Positions 16,546 through 25,994 of a stretch of 64,000 bases of DNA are shown piece after piece. This DNA is from Massilioclostridium coli (GTDB lineage Bacteria; Bacillota; Clostridia; Oscillospirales; Ruminococcaceae). The notes under the pieces were generated by a model. The model did not search any database. It was not told the DNA's origin and worked only from the letters and a program-made list of their open reading frames with translations. The stretch spans positions 496,001 through 560,000 of the forward strand of contig NZ_FMIZ01000007.1 of NCBI RefSeq assembly GCF_900095865.1. The letters run 5' to 3'. Numbering within the stretch: the first letter of the stretch is position 1; every line of letters starts with the position of its first letter. Both the position numbers and the translations under genes were made by a program.

Positions 16546-17457
16546 GTGGATAAATATACAGTTTTAGAAGAACTATTTTCCCAGTATCAGATTCAATATC
16601 AAAGGGAAGTTCCATTAAAGGAGTATACAACATTTAAAATTGGTGGCAATGCTGCTATGATGGTAATTCCAGATAGCCGTGAAAAATTCCGCCGTACTAT
16701 TTTTGAATGTGTACAAAATAATGTGAATTATTTTGTTTTAGGCAAAGGCTCAAATCTACTGGTATCTGACCATGGATACGATGGCGTTGTTATCTGTATG
16801 GGGGATCAGTTCCAGAAGATTGAGTTAATCGGGGAAGATAAAATCCTTTGCCAAGCTGGCGCAAGCCTGGCCTCGGTTTGTAAATTCGCTTTCGAACACA
16901 GTTTAACCGGGCTGGAATTTGCCTTTGGCATTCCCGGAAGCATTGGCGGAGCAGCTTATATGAACGCTGGCGCTTATGATGGGGAAATGAAGGATGTTAT
17001 CTATCGTTGTGAGCATGTGACAACTCAGGGGGCTTTTGGCATTTACGACCAGGGGCAGCTGGATTTTTCGTACCGTCACAGTGCTTATACGGATTCGGGC
17101 TACTGTATTACCGATGTTTATTTGCAATTGCACAAAGGCGATCCGCAGGCAATTAAGGCTAGGATGATGGAACTGCTGGAACGGAGAAAGACCAAGCAGC
17201 CACTGGAATATCCCAGTGCTGGCAGCACTTTTAAACGTCCAGAAGGAGCTTATGCTTCCGCTTTGATTGAGGAGTGCGGCCTAAAAGGAAAAACAATTGG
17301 GGGCGCTCAGGTTAGTGAAAAACACAGCGGTTTTTTAATTAATACCGGAAACGCTAGCTGTCAGGATGTCAAAGACCTGATTGAATATGTACAGCAGGTG
17401 GTGTTTGAACGGACTGGGTTCCATCTGGATTGCGAAGTAAAATGGATTGGGGAATAA
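16546..17457 (+). CDS. murB: UDP-N-acetylenolpyruvoylglucosamine reductase
   Basis: 303 residues; GTG start at 16546 with GCGGAGAG upstream. The FAD-binding motifs are YTTFKIGGNA, LGKGSNLLVSD and GIPGSIGGAAYMNAGAYDGE. The Ser proton donor is in YPSAGSTFKRP and the final Glu in CEVKWIGE. It is the shorter type II enzyme, lacking the Tyr loop insertion. It reduces UDP-GlcNAc-enolpyruvate to UDP-MurNAc with NADPH. It lies 5 bp before rapZ. Confidence 0.96.
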   Translation: MDKYTVLEELFSQYQIQYQREVPLKEYTTFKIGGNAAMMVIPDSREKFRRTIFECVQNNVNYFVLGKGSNLLVSDHGYDGVVICMGDQFQKIELIGEDKILCQAGASLASVCKFAFEHSLTGLEFAFGIPGSIGGAAYMNAGAYDGEMKDVIYRCEHVTTQGAFGIYDQGQLDFSYRHSAYTDSGYCITDVYLQLHKGDPQAIKARMMELLERRKTKQPLEYPSAGSTFKRPEGAYASALIEECGLKGKTIGGAQVSEKHSGFLINTGNASCQDVKDLIEYVQQVVFERTGFHLDCEVKWIGE

Positions 17458-17462
17458 GGTAT

Positions 17463-18326
17463 ATGGAACTGATTATTGTAACAGGCTTATCTGGCTCAGG
17501 AAAATCCAGGGCGATTGATGCTTTGGAGGATATTGGATTTTTTTGTGTGGATAACGTTCCGCCCAAATTAATCTCCAAATTTGTGGAAATTGGCATCCAG
17601 TCCAAAGGCGATTTGGGCAGAATGGCTGTTGTAACCGATATCCGTGGGGGAAAAGAGCTGTTTAGCGGCCTTTTTAATGAGTTGAATTTGTTACAGGACC
17701 AAAATTTCCAATATAAACTGTTGTATTTGGATGCTTCCGATTCTGTTTTAATCCGCCGTTATAAAGAAACCAGAAGGAAACATCCTTTGATGGGAGAAAA
17801 ATGTACCTCATTAGAAGCAGCGGTAAAACTGGAACGGGAAATCCTTTCTCCAGTACGGGAGCGGGCAGATTATATTATTGATACCTCTTTGCTCTCTAAC
17901 GCCCAGTTAAAAGAGAGGATTTGCACCCTGTTTTTGGATAATTACGCCACTGGTATGATGATTAACTGTATGTCCTTTGGATTTAAGTATGGCGACCCAA
18001 CTTATGCGGATTTGGTGTTTGATGTGCGCTGTTTGCCCAATCCGTTTTATATTGAGGAATTAAAACATAAAACAGGTCTGGATCAGGAAGTAAGGGATTA
18101 TGTGATGAATTCCCCTAACTCTGCTGAACTGTTTGAAAAAATCAGGGATTTAATTGATTTTCTGCTCCCGTTGTACCTCAATGAAGGAAAAAGCCAGTTG
18201 ACGATTGGGTTTGGCTGTACAGGGGGCAAACACCGTTCCGTCACATTTGCGGAACTGTTTTATAAGTATTTGAGTGAAAAAGGGAACCGTGTGAGTGTCA
18301 ATCACAGGGATATTACGAAAAATTAG
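17463..18326 (+). CDS. rapZ: RapZ/YvcJ nucleotide-binding adapter
   Basis: 287 residues. The ATG at 17463 is 5 bp after murB and has AATAAGG upstream; the in-frame ATG at 17430 would overlap murB. Walker A is TGLSGSGKS. VDNVPP, DIRGG and the C-terminal GCTGGKHRSV basic motif identify RapZ/YvcJ. The family binds nucleotides and, in Gram-negatives, targets small RNAs to RNase E; in Firmicutes its role is less defined (B. subtilis YvcJ affects competence). Confidence 0.95.
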   Translation: MELIIVTGLSGSGKSRAIDALEDIGFFCVDNVPPKLISKFVEIGIQSKGDLGRMAVVTDIRGGKELFSGLFNELNLLQDQNFQYKLLYLDASDSVLIRRYKETRRKHPLMGEKCTSLEAAVKLEREILSPVRERADYIIDTSLLSNAQLKERICTLFLDNYATGMMINCMSFGFKYGDPTYADLVFDVRCLPNPFYIEELKHKTGLDQEVRDYVMNSPNSAELFEKIRDLIDFLLPLYLNEGKSQLTIGFGCTGGKHRSVTFAELFYKYLSEKGNRVSVNHRDITKN

Positions 18327-18338
18327 GGTGATGGGAAC

Positions 18339-19247
18339 ATGTCATTTTCAGTAGCTGTCAAGGATGAGCTTTGCGAAGTAATGCCGGCGGACCGGGAGTG
18401 CATGCTAGTAGAATTGACAGCCATGTTGTTATTTAGCCGTGCGTTTGAGCGTGGAAACTGCGTGATGCAAACCGAAAACCGAAAAATTGCGGACCGCTTT
18501 ATTGATTTTTTGATTGACGAGTTTGAAACCATCCTAACGGTAATTACCGCGCCCAGCCTAAAGCGGAATGGAACCCATTTGTATACCCTTACAGTAGATA
18601 ATCCCCAGGATTTGGATCGGATTAAGGAGCATTTTTTTCAGAACGGCATGCCGAAAATGGTAACGCCGGAGCAGTTGAAGGATGAGAATGCCCTGGCTTC
18701 TTTTGTGCGGGGGGCATATGTTTCCTGTGGTAGCATGAACGACCCTCACAAAGAATACCATCTGGAATTTGTGGTTCAAAACCATGATTTGGCGGCAAAC
18801 CTTGCAAGTATCCTCTCCTCTGTTAATATTCCAATTAAATTGACCCAACGGAAAAATAACTTTATTTTATATTTAAAAGAAAGTGAGAATATTGAAGACC
18901 TGCTCACTTTAATGGGTGCTACCAATTCCACCTTGGAACTAATGAACATCAAAGTGATGAAAGATATGCGGAACAAGGTAAACCGGGTAACCAACTGTGA
19001 AACCGCTAATATCGGAAAAACCGTAGCGGCTTCCGCAAAACAGGTGGAGGATATCAAACTGATTATCCAGAAAAAAGGGATGGAATACCTTCCCGACAAT
19101 TTGAAGGAAGTAGCACAGATCCGGCTGGAAAACCCAGAGCTTTCTTTAAATGAGCTAGTGCAGGCAATGGGAAACCAAATCAGTAAATCCGGTATTAATC
19201 ATCGGTTAAAAAGAATTGGTGAAATCGCGGATAAATTGCGCTCGTAG
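18339..19247 (+). CDS. whiA: WhiA sporulation/cell-division DNA-binding protein
   Basis: 302 residues. The N-terminal LAGLIDADG-like fold begins MSFSVAVKDELCEVMP. The C-terminal helix-turn-helix has LSLNELVQAMGNQISKSGIN and HRLKRIGEIA. WhiA occurs across Gram-positives and influences division and chromosome segregation. It follows rapZ directly (12 bp). The gluconeogenesis-linked yvcK gene that normally lies between rapZ and whiA in Firmicutes is absent here. Confidence 0.95.
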   Translation: MSFSVAVKDELCEVMPADRECMLVELTAMLLFSRAFERGNCVMQTENRKIADRFIDFLIDEFETILTVITAPSLKRNGTHLYTLTVDNPQDLDRIKEHFFQNGMPKMVTPEQLKDENALASFVRGAYVSCGSMNDPHKEYHLEFVVQNHDLAANLASILSSVNIPIKLTQRKNNFILYLKESENIEDLLTLMGATNSTLELMNIKVMKDMRNKVNRVTNCETANIGKTVAASAKQVEDIKLIIQKKGMEYLPDNLKEVAQIRLENPELSLNELVQAMGNQISKSGINHRLKRIGEIADKLRS

Positions 19248-19277
19248 GACAGGCATCTTGGGGGACGCCTGTCTTTT
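19248..19277 (+). terminator. Terminator of the hprK-whiA cluster
   Basis: Stem GACAGGC/GCCTGTC with a 12-nt loop, then TTTTGTGTT. Its first base is the one after the whiA stop codon. Confidence 0.85.
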
Positions 19278-19533
19278 GTGTTATGTTCCACTAAAAAACA
19301 TATGTTGGAACCGTATCAGGTGGAATAAAAGGGATTCAATCATCTTAAACAGATAAAAATAATTGGATAGATAATACCAGCTTCCTATCAGCGCGTGTTG
19401 TACTGGTATTTTATCGCCTATGGCTACAACAGTCGATAAAAAAGGGCTGTCCTTATGGGAATATGATTGTCCTTCCAGACAATTTCACCGTTTGCGATTT
19501 GACCCGATACATTGTTGTTTAGGAGTGCTTTCA

Positions 19534-19917
19534 ATGAAAATAGAACATATAGCGGTTTATGTGAACCAGCTGGAAGAAATGAAGGATTTTTTTGTTTCGT
19601 TTTTTGGCGCTGTTCCAAACGAAGGTTACTACAATCCTAAAACAGGATTCCGGTCGTATTTCCTCTCGTTTTCAGATGGGGTACGGTTGGAAATCATGCA
19701 CCGGCCTGATTTGTGCGATACACAAAAGCAACCATTCAGAACTGGTTATGCCCATATTGCTTTTTGCGTTGGCAGCAAACAAAAAGTGGACGAGCTGACC
19801 CAGCAACTTTCCCAGGCAGGATATCCAGTGGTTAGCGGTCCAAGGACCACTGGGGATGGATACTACGAAAGCTGTATCTTGGGGCCAGAAGAAAACCTGA
19901 TTGAATTGACAATATAA
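19534..19917 (+). CDS. VOC-family (glyoxalase/bleomycin-resistance fold) protein
   Basis: 127 residues from ATG 19534, preceded by AGGAG; a longer frame from 19420 lacks a ribosome site and has non-family sequence. It starts MKIEHIAVYVNQLEEMKDFF and ends ESCILGPEENLIELTI, the two halves of a VOC domain with metal-type His and Glu positions (IEHIAVY, GYAHIAF, NLIEL). The family includes lyases and dioxygenases; the substrate is unknown. It lies 19 bp upstream of dnaE. Confidence 0.88.
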   Translation: MKIEHIAVYVNQLEEMKDFFVSFFGAVPNEGYYNPKTGFRSYFLSFSDGVRLEIMHRPDLCDTQKQPFRTGYAHIAFCVGSKQKVDELTQQLSQAGYPVVSGPRTTGDGYYESCILGPEENLIELTI

Positions 19918-19936
19918 ATTTTGATAGGAGGAACCA

Positions 19937-22900
19937 ATGGGATTTGTTCATCTTCATGTCCATACGGAATACAGCCTGTTAGACGGTGCGTGCCGAATTC
20001 AGGAAATTGCTTCCCATGTGAAAGAAATGGGGCAGGATGCCATTGCGATTACCGACCATGGCAATATGTTTGGAGCAATTGATTTTTATCGCGCCTGTAA
20101 AGCGGAAGGAATCAAACCAATTATTGGCTGCGAAGTGTATGTGGCACCAAGAACCCGCTTTGACAAAGTGCATAAAATTGATACCGGTCCAAGCCATCTG
20201 GTGCTTTTGTGCAAGAATATGGTGGGGTATCAAAACCTGGTAAAGCTGGTATCCGCCGGTTATGTGGAGGGGTTTTATAACCGCCCTAGGATTGACCATG
20301 GTTTGCTGCGGGAACATAGCGAGGGGCTCATCGCTTTGTCCGCCTGCCTTGCTGGAGAAATTCCAAGGGCTTTGCTGGCAAATGATTATGACCGTGCCAA
20401 ACAGATTGCGTTGGATTATCAGGAAACCATGGGAAAAGGGAACTTTTATTTGGAAATCCAAAACCATGGAATTTCCGACCAACAGGCGATCCTTCCTAGA
20501 ATGGTAAAACTATCCCAGGAAACAGGGATTGGTTTGGTCGCAACGAACGACGCCCATTATAGTAAAAAAGAGGACGCTAAAACCCAAAAGGTTTTACTGT
20601 GTATCCAAACAGGAAAAACATTACAGGAAGAACTGGCAATTGAATTTCCCACCGAAGAATTCTATCTCAAATCAGAACAGGAGATGAAGCAGCTATTTCA
20701 AAACTTTCCAGGAGCAATCGAAAACACAGAAAAAATTGCGGAAGAATGCAACTTGGAATTTGAATTTGGCAAAACAAAGCTGCCCCATTTTGAAACACCG
20801 AACGGAGAGGACAATAAGGAATATTTTCTTTCCCTCTGTGAGGAAGGTTTACACCGTTATTATGGGGAAAATCCGCCTGAAAAGATTATGCAGCGATATC
20901 AATATGAGATTGATGTCATCTCCAAAATGGGTTTCATTGATTATTATTTGATTGTATCTGACTTTGTTCGTTATGCTAAATCGCAGAAAATTCCAGTTGG
21001 CCCGGGACGTGGTTCGGGAGCGGGAAGCTTAATTGCATATTGTATTGGGATAACCGGAATTGACCCGATCCAGTATAACCTGCTGTTTGAGCGTTTTTTA
21101 AATCCAGAGAGAATCAGTATGCCGGATTTTGATATTGATTTTTGCTATGAACGCCGCCAGGAAGTAATTGATTATGTGATTCGTAAATATGGAGCGGACC
21201 ATGTGGCACAGATTATTACCTTTGGTACTCTGGCAACCAGAGGTGCTATCCGTGATGTAGGACGTGTCATGGGGATGCCATATGATACGGTGGATAAAAT
21301 CGCCAAGATGATTCCAAACCGTTTGGGGATTACGATTCAAGACTCCCTAGATGCTTCGGTAGAGCTGGCTCAAGCATACCAGCAGGACGCCCAGGTTCAC
21401 GAACTGATTGATACAGCAAAAAAACTGGAGGGTATGCCCAGAAATACCTCTACCCATGCTGCTGGGGTGGTAATCAGCGACCGCCCGGTGGACGAATATG
21501 TGCCTCTAGCAAAAAATGATGAGGCAATTGTTACCCAGTATACAATGAATACCATAGCCGATTTGGGGCTTTTAAAAATGGACTTTTTAGGCTTGAGGAA
21601 CCTGACTGTCATCCATGACGCAGAAAAAGCGATTCAGTTCCATACCCCTGAATTTTCTATTGATACCATACCGTTAGAGGATAAAAAGACATTCGCTATG
21701 CTATCGCAAGGGGAATCGGACGGGGTATTCCAATTTGAAAGCGATGGGATGAAACGGGTGCTGAGCCGTATGAAGCCCTCCTGTTTGGAGGATTTAATTG
21801 CGGTATTGTCTTTGTACCGCCCTGGGCCATCTCAGTTTATTGACCGGTTTATTGAAAACAGACTGCATCCCGAATCCATCACCTACCGCCATGAATCATT
21901 GCGGCATATCCTGGATGTCACCTATGGGGTTATTGTTTACCAGGAACAGGTCATGCAGATTTTCCGGGAGTTGGCAGGGTATTCGTTTGGGCGCGCTGAC
22001 CTGGTACGCCGTGCGATTTCCAAAAAGAAAGCTAGCGTGATGGAACAGGAACGCCAAAATTTTATCCATGGAAAAATCAATGAGGACGGCAGCGTGGAAT
22101 GTATTGGCGCTGTGGCGAACGGAATCCCAGAACCGGTTGCAGAGGCGATTTTTAACGATATGTCCAGCTTCGCCTCCTATGCCTTTAATAAATCCCATGC
22201 AGCGGCATACTCTTTGCTATCCTATCAAACCGCTTATCTAAAATGCCATTACCCTATGGAATATATGGCGGCTTTGCTGAACAGCGTTCTGTACAATACA
22301 GATAAAATTATTTTCTATATTGGGGAATGTAAAAAACAGCATATCCAAATGCTTCCGCCGGATATCAACCACAGTCGTGTCAAGTTTATCGTAGAGGATG
22401 GGAAAATCCGTTTTGGACTGCTGGCAGTAAAAAAACTGGGCAAAGGGGTCATCCAGAAAATCGTAGCGGAACGGGAGAAAAATGGACCATTCCAGGATTT
22501 ATACCAGTTTATCAGCCGGATGCTGGAATACGATATGACCAAATCGGTGATATTGAGTTTAATCCAGTGCGGTGCGTTCGATTGTTTTCCCCAAAACCGG
22601 CGCCAAATGGTGGAATCCTATGAAGCGATTTTGGAAAACATCCAGTTTTCTAAACGTACCAATGTCACTGGACAGATTAACCTGTTCCAAGCAGTTGCGG
22701 CGGAGGAAGAGCAGCACACCTATCCGAATGTAGCGGAGTATTCCAACGAGGAATTGATGGAGATGGAAAAAATGACCACGGGGCTGTACCTTTCTTCCCA
22801 TCCTTTAGACCCATATGAGGATATTTTACAAAAATGGAAGCTGGATCAAGTTTTGGAAATCCTAAAAGATGAGGAATCTTCCTATTACAAAGAAAAATCG

Positions 22901-23371
22901 GTGGTACAGATTGCGGGTACGATTACCAGCTTGAAAAAAATCCAGACAAAAGCAGGGGCGGCTATGGCTTTTGGTGTTGTAGAGGATCGTACTGGGCAGA
23001 TAGAGGTAATTTTTTTCCCGAATATTTATGCCCAATCTGCACAATCTATCTCAGAGGGTGCGCCTGTATTGGTGAATGGTTCTATCTCAGAAAAAGATGG
23101 GGACAAAAAGGTGCTGTGTAATGACCTAGTCTGTTTGCAAAAGGAAAAGCCAAAAACTGTTTATTTAAAATTGGACTCCCGTACCGACAAGCGGATTTCT
23201 GCTATTAAACAGGAAATTGCCTCCCATCCTGGGTTGTGCCAGGTATCCTTTTATTTACAGGATGAGAACAAATATGTAAAGCTATCTTCTAAAAAAGGAA
23301 TACGGTTGGATCAGGCGGAACAAAACCGTTTGGTTTACCTGCTTGGCAACGGAAATGTGGTAGTAAAATAG
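19937..23371 (+). CDS. dnaE: DNA polymerase III alpha subunit
   Basis: 1144 residues, the length of DnaE1-type replicases. The N-terminal PHP domain starts MGFVHLHVHTEYSLLDGACR. Palm motifs include GPGRGSGAGSLIAYCIGIT and the catalytic Asp pair in MPDFDIDF. The helix-hairpin-helix region and a C-terminal OB-fold (VQIAGTITSLKKIQTKAG) follow. AGGAGG precedes the ATG. It is the cytosolic replicative polymerase subunit; Clostridia usually also have PolC, not seen here. Confidence 0.97.
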   Translation: MGFVHLHVHTEYSLLDGACRIQEIASHVKEMGQDAIAITDHGNMFGAIDFYRACKAEGIKPIIGCEVYVAPRTRFDKVHKIDTGPSHLVLLCKNMVGYQNLVKLVSAGYVEGFYNRPRIDHGLLREHSEGLIALSACLAGEIPRALLANDYDRAKQIALDYQETMGKGNFYLEIQNHGISDQQAILPRMVKLSQETGIGLVATNDAHYSKKEDAKTQKVLLCIQTGKTLQEELAIEFPTEEFYLKSEQEMKQLFQNFPGAIENTEKIAEECNLEFEFGKTKLPHFETPNGEDNKEYFLSLCEEGLHRYYGENPPEKIMQRYQYEIDVISKMGFIDYYLIVSDFVRYAKSQKIPVGPGRGSGAGSLIAYCIGITGIDPIQYNLLFERFLNPERISMPDFDIDFCYERRQEVIDYVIRKYGADHVAQIITFGTLATRGAIRDVGRVMGMPYDTVDKIAKMIPNRLGITIQDSLDASVELAQAYQQDAQVHELIDTAKKLEGMPRNTSTHAAGVVISDRPVDEYVPLAKNDEAIVTQYTMNTIADLGLLKMDFLGLRNLTVIHDAEKAIQFHTPEFSIDTIPLEDKKTFAMLSQGESDGVFQFESDGMKRVLSRMKPSCLEDLIAVLSLYRPGPSQFIDRFIENRLHPESITYRHESLRHILDVTYGVIVYQEQVMQIFRELAGYSFGRADLVRRAISKKKASVMEQERQNFIHGKINEDGSVECIGAVANGIPEPVAEAIFNDMSSFASYAFNKSHAAAYSLLSYQTAYLKCHYPMEYMAALLNSVLYNTDKIIFYIGECKKQHIQMLPPDINHSRVKFIVEDGKIRFGLLAVKKLGKGVIQKIVAEREKNGPFQDLYQFISRMLEYDMTKSVILSLIQCGAFDCFPQNRRQMVESYEAILENIQFSKRTNVTGQINLFQAVAAEEEQHTYPNVAEYSNEELMEMEKMTTGLYLSSHPLDPYEDILQKWKLDQVLEILKDEESSYYKEKSVVQIAGTITSLKKIQTKAGAAMAFGVVEDRTGQIEVIFFPNIYAQSAQSISEGAPVLVNGSISEKDGDKKVLCNDLVCLQKEKPKTVYLKLDSRTDKRISAIKQEIASHPGLCQVSFYLQDENKYVKLSSKKGIRLDQAEQNRLVYLLGNGNVVVK

Positions 23372-23498
23372 CAGCCTATTTATCAAAGAGTGTTATGGAT
23401 TTCTTTTGATAGAATATAAAAAAATACCCCGGAACAAAAATGAAAATTGTGGAAATGCAAAAACATTGTTAAAAACATAACAAATTTGGGTATTTTTA

Positions 23499-23527
23499 TT
23501 GACAACTGAATTTGATCGCTATACAAT
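23499..23527 (+). promoter_or_regulatory. Promoter of pfkA
   Basis: Perfect -35 TTGACA (23499-23504), 17-bp spacer, TACAAT (23522-23527), about 58 bp before the ATG. Confidence 0.9.
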
Positions 23528-23585
23528 AAGAATAGAGCATTATTGATGCAACCATTGCTAGATAGAATGCGAGGAGGATACGGTT

Positions 23586-24551
23586 ATGGAAATGAAAAAA
23601 ATTGGCGTTTTAACCAGTGGTGGGGATGCCCCAGGGATGAATGCTGCAATCCGTGCGGTTGTGCGTTCCGCAATTTCCAGAGGAATGGAAGTAGTGGGAA
23701 TCCAACGTGGTTATAACGGATTAATTAATGGTGAAATTATCCCTTTAAATGTAAGAAGTGTTTCTGATATTATCCAGTATGGCGGTACCAAATTGTATAC
23801 TGCCCGTTGTCCGGAATTCCGCTTTGATGAAGGCTTGCGCAAAGCGAAAAAAACTTGTTTTGACAACAACATCAATGGGATTGTTGTTATCGGTGGGGAT
23901 GGCTCTTTCCGTGGAGCGGCTGATCTGTCCGCAAGAGGGGTACCATGTGTAGGGATTCCTGGTACCATTGATAATGATATTCAGTGTACTGATTATACCA
24001 TTGGCTATGATACTGCTATGAATACCGCTATGGAAATGGTGGATAAATTGAGGGATACTACCATGTCCCATGACCGTTGCAGCGTGGTGGAAGTAATGGG
24101 AAGACATGCCGGCTATATTGCCTTGAATACCGGGATTGCCTGTGGTGCCAGCTATATTATTGTTCCAGAATTAGAGCTGGATTTAAACGATTTGTTTGAA
24201 AAAATTCGTCGGGCAAGTTCTTCTGGTAAACATCATTTTATCGTTATGGTGGCAGAAGGGATTGGAAATGTAACCGAGCTGGCCAAAGAGATTGAATCCG
24301 CTACTGGGATCGAATCCAGAGCAACTATTTTAGGCCATGTACAGCGTGGCGGAAGCCCAACTGTACGGGATAGGGTTGCAGCTAGCCGTTTGGGTTACCA
24401 TGCGGTAGAACTGTTATCCCAAGGGATTGGCAACCGTGTTGTCGGCCTGCAAAAAGATCAGATTGTGGATTTTGATATTCAGGAAGCCCTGAATATGAAA
24501 AAAGAATTTCCAATGGAACTTTACAACCTGGCGCACGAAATTTCTTTCTAA
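23586..24551 (+). CDS. pfkA: 6-phosphofructokinase (ATP)
   Basis: 321 residues, bacterial PfkA size. GVLTSGGDAPGMNAAIRAVV binds ATP. GGDGSFRG, the catalytic PGTIDNDI with Asp base, MEVMGRHAGYIA, and ESRATILGHVQRGGSPT (fructose-6-phosphate/effector) are intact. It commits glycolysis. Monocistronic, with its own promoter and terminator. GAGGAGG lies upstream of the ATG. Confidence 0.98.
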   Translation: MEMKKIGVLTSGGDAPGMNAAIRAVVRSAISRGMEVVGIQRGYNGLINGEIIPLNVRSVSDIIQYGGTKLYTARCPEFRFDEGLRKAKKTCFDNNINGIVVIGGDGSFRGAADLSARGVPCVGIPGTIDNDIQCTDYTIGYDTAMNTAMEMVDKLRDTTMSHDRCSVVEVMGRHAGYIALNTGIACGASYIIVPELELDLNDLFEKIRRASSSGKHHFIVMVAEGIGNVTELAKEIESATGIESRATILGHVQRGGSPTVRDRVAASRLGYHAVELLSQGIGNRVVGLQKDQIVDFDIQEALNMKKEFPMELYNLAHEISF

Positions 24552-24566
24552 AAAAGCATCAAATAG

Positions 24567-24597
24567 AAACGGCTGGATGGAAATCCGGCCGTTTTTT
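24567..24597 (+). terminator. Terminator of pfkA
   Basis: Stem AAACGGC.GGAT / ATCC.GCCGTTT with a 4-nt loop and six T. Confidence 0.88.
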
Positions 24598-24710
24598 AAC
24601 AGTATGGTAATGACAGTTCTGTATAAATGTGCTAAAATATCTAATGATATAATGAAATGATAAACTGGGGCAGTAGGCTTTTCCGGTTTTTGTAAAGGAG
24701 GATTCTATCC

Positions 24711-25994
24711 ATGTATCCATTAAAAAGGGAACAGATTGCGAATGGGGTTTATTTTAATTCGATTCTTGATAAACGTTTTAAAACAAACCGCATTTCTGTC
24801 AATCTGTTTTTACCATTAGATTCAACTACCGCTACTGAGCGGGCGATTATCCCGTTTTTGTTGCGAAAAGGGAACCAGAGTTGCCCGGATATGACACAGC
24901 TTAACCGCAAGTTAATGTCGTTATACGGGGCTTATTTGGAAGCTGATGTACGTAAAATAGGGGATAACCAGGTGTTAAACCTCTCGATTTCCTGTTTGGA
25001 TGATACCTACGGGTTAGAAGGGGAAGCTCTTACCCAACAGGCTGCTACCATTTTATGTGAAAGTTTGCTAAAACCAAATCTGGAACAAGGGCTGTTCCGC
25101 CAGCAGGATTTGGCAATTGAAAAACAAAACCTGATTGACTTAATCAACAGCGAAATCAATGAAAAACGGATTTATGCCATCGGGCGTTTAACCGAATTGA
25201 TGTGCAACACAGAACCTTATGGAAATAATAAATATGGTTCAGTAGAACAGGCGGAAACCCTGACAGCAGAGCAGGTTACCAATGCTTACCGCCAGGTGAT
25301 TTCCACTGCGGATATTCAGATTATTTATGCAGGCTGTGGAAATGAACAGGTTGCGAAACAGGTATTCCAGCAAGCGTTTGCCAATGTACAGCGGGAGAAT
25401 ACTTATTCTATGAAGAATTCCGTTGTAAAACAGGTGGACAAGCTCCAAGAGGTGACTGAGCGTTTTCAGGTGGCACAGTCCAAAATGGTGTTGGGCTTCC
25501 GTACTGGTACGGAAGCAACCGACCAGCAGACCAATGCCATGCGGCTGATGTGTGCTATTTATGGTGGAACACCGTTTTCCAAACTGTTCCTGAATGTCCG
25601 TGAAAAAATGAGCCTGTGCTACTACTGTGCAGCCCGTATGGATAAAATCAAGGGGATTATGACGGTGGATTGCGGCATTGAAAACCAGAATATTGAAAAA
25701 GCAAAACAGGAAATCCTTCACCAGCTGGAATTGATGAAACAAGGGGACTTTACCCAGGAAGAAATTGACCACACCCGTTTGAGCCTGATGAATGCAGCAA
25801 AAACGGTGGGAGACAGCCTGGCAAACCTGGAAGTTTGGTATCTGATGCAGATTTGCTGTGGTACTGAATATACTCCACAAGATGAGATTGCTATGCTGGA
25901 CCATTGTACCCGGGAAGACATTATTGCAGCAGCAAACCAGGTACAGCTGGATACCGTATACGTACTAACCAGTAAGGAGGATGACCATGAATAA
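24711..25994 (+). CDS. yfmF: M16-family peptidase-like protein, EF-P modification-associated (YmfF/YfmF type)
   Basis: 427 residues, two M16 halves. The expected zinc motif HxxEH is absent; the corresponding region reads RAIIPFLLRKGNQSCPDMTQ, so this is the non-catalytic partner. The C-terminal half holds the FSKLFLNVREKMSLCYYCAA block. In B. subtilis the homologous pair is linked to 5-aminopentanol modification of EF-P. AAAGGAGG precedes the ATG. It overlaps the catalytic partner gene by 8 bp, implying translational coupling. Confidence 0.85.
   Translation: MYPLKREQIANGVYFNSILDKRFKTNRISVNLFLPLDSTTATERAIIPFLLRKGNQSCPDMTQLNRKLMSLYGAYLEADVRKIGDNQVLNLSISCLDDTYGLEGEALTQQAATILCESLLKPNLEQGLFRQQDLAIEKQNLIDLINSEINEKRIYAIGRLTELMCNTEPYGNNKYGSVEQAETLTAEQVTNAYRQVISTADIQIIYAGCGNEQVAKQVFQQAFANVQRENTYSMKNSVVKQVDKLQEVTERFQVAQSKMVLGFRTGTEATDQQTNAMRLMCAIYGGTPFSKLFLNVREKMSLCYYCAARMDKIKGIMTVDCGIENQNIEKAKQEILHQLELMKQGDFTQEEIDHTRLSLMNAAKTVGDSLANLEVWYLMQICCGTEYTPQDEIAMLDHCTREDIIAAANQVQLDTVYVLTSKEDDHE

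Noticed and set aside
25239-25904. 221-codon minus-strand frame within the YmfF-like gene
   Set aside because: Antisense shadow without ribosome site or motifs.
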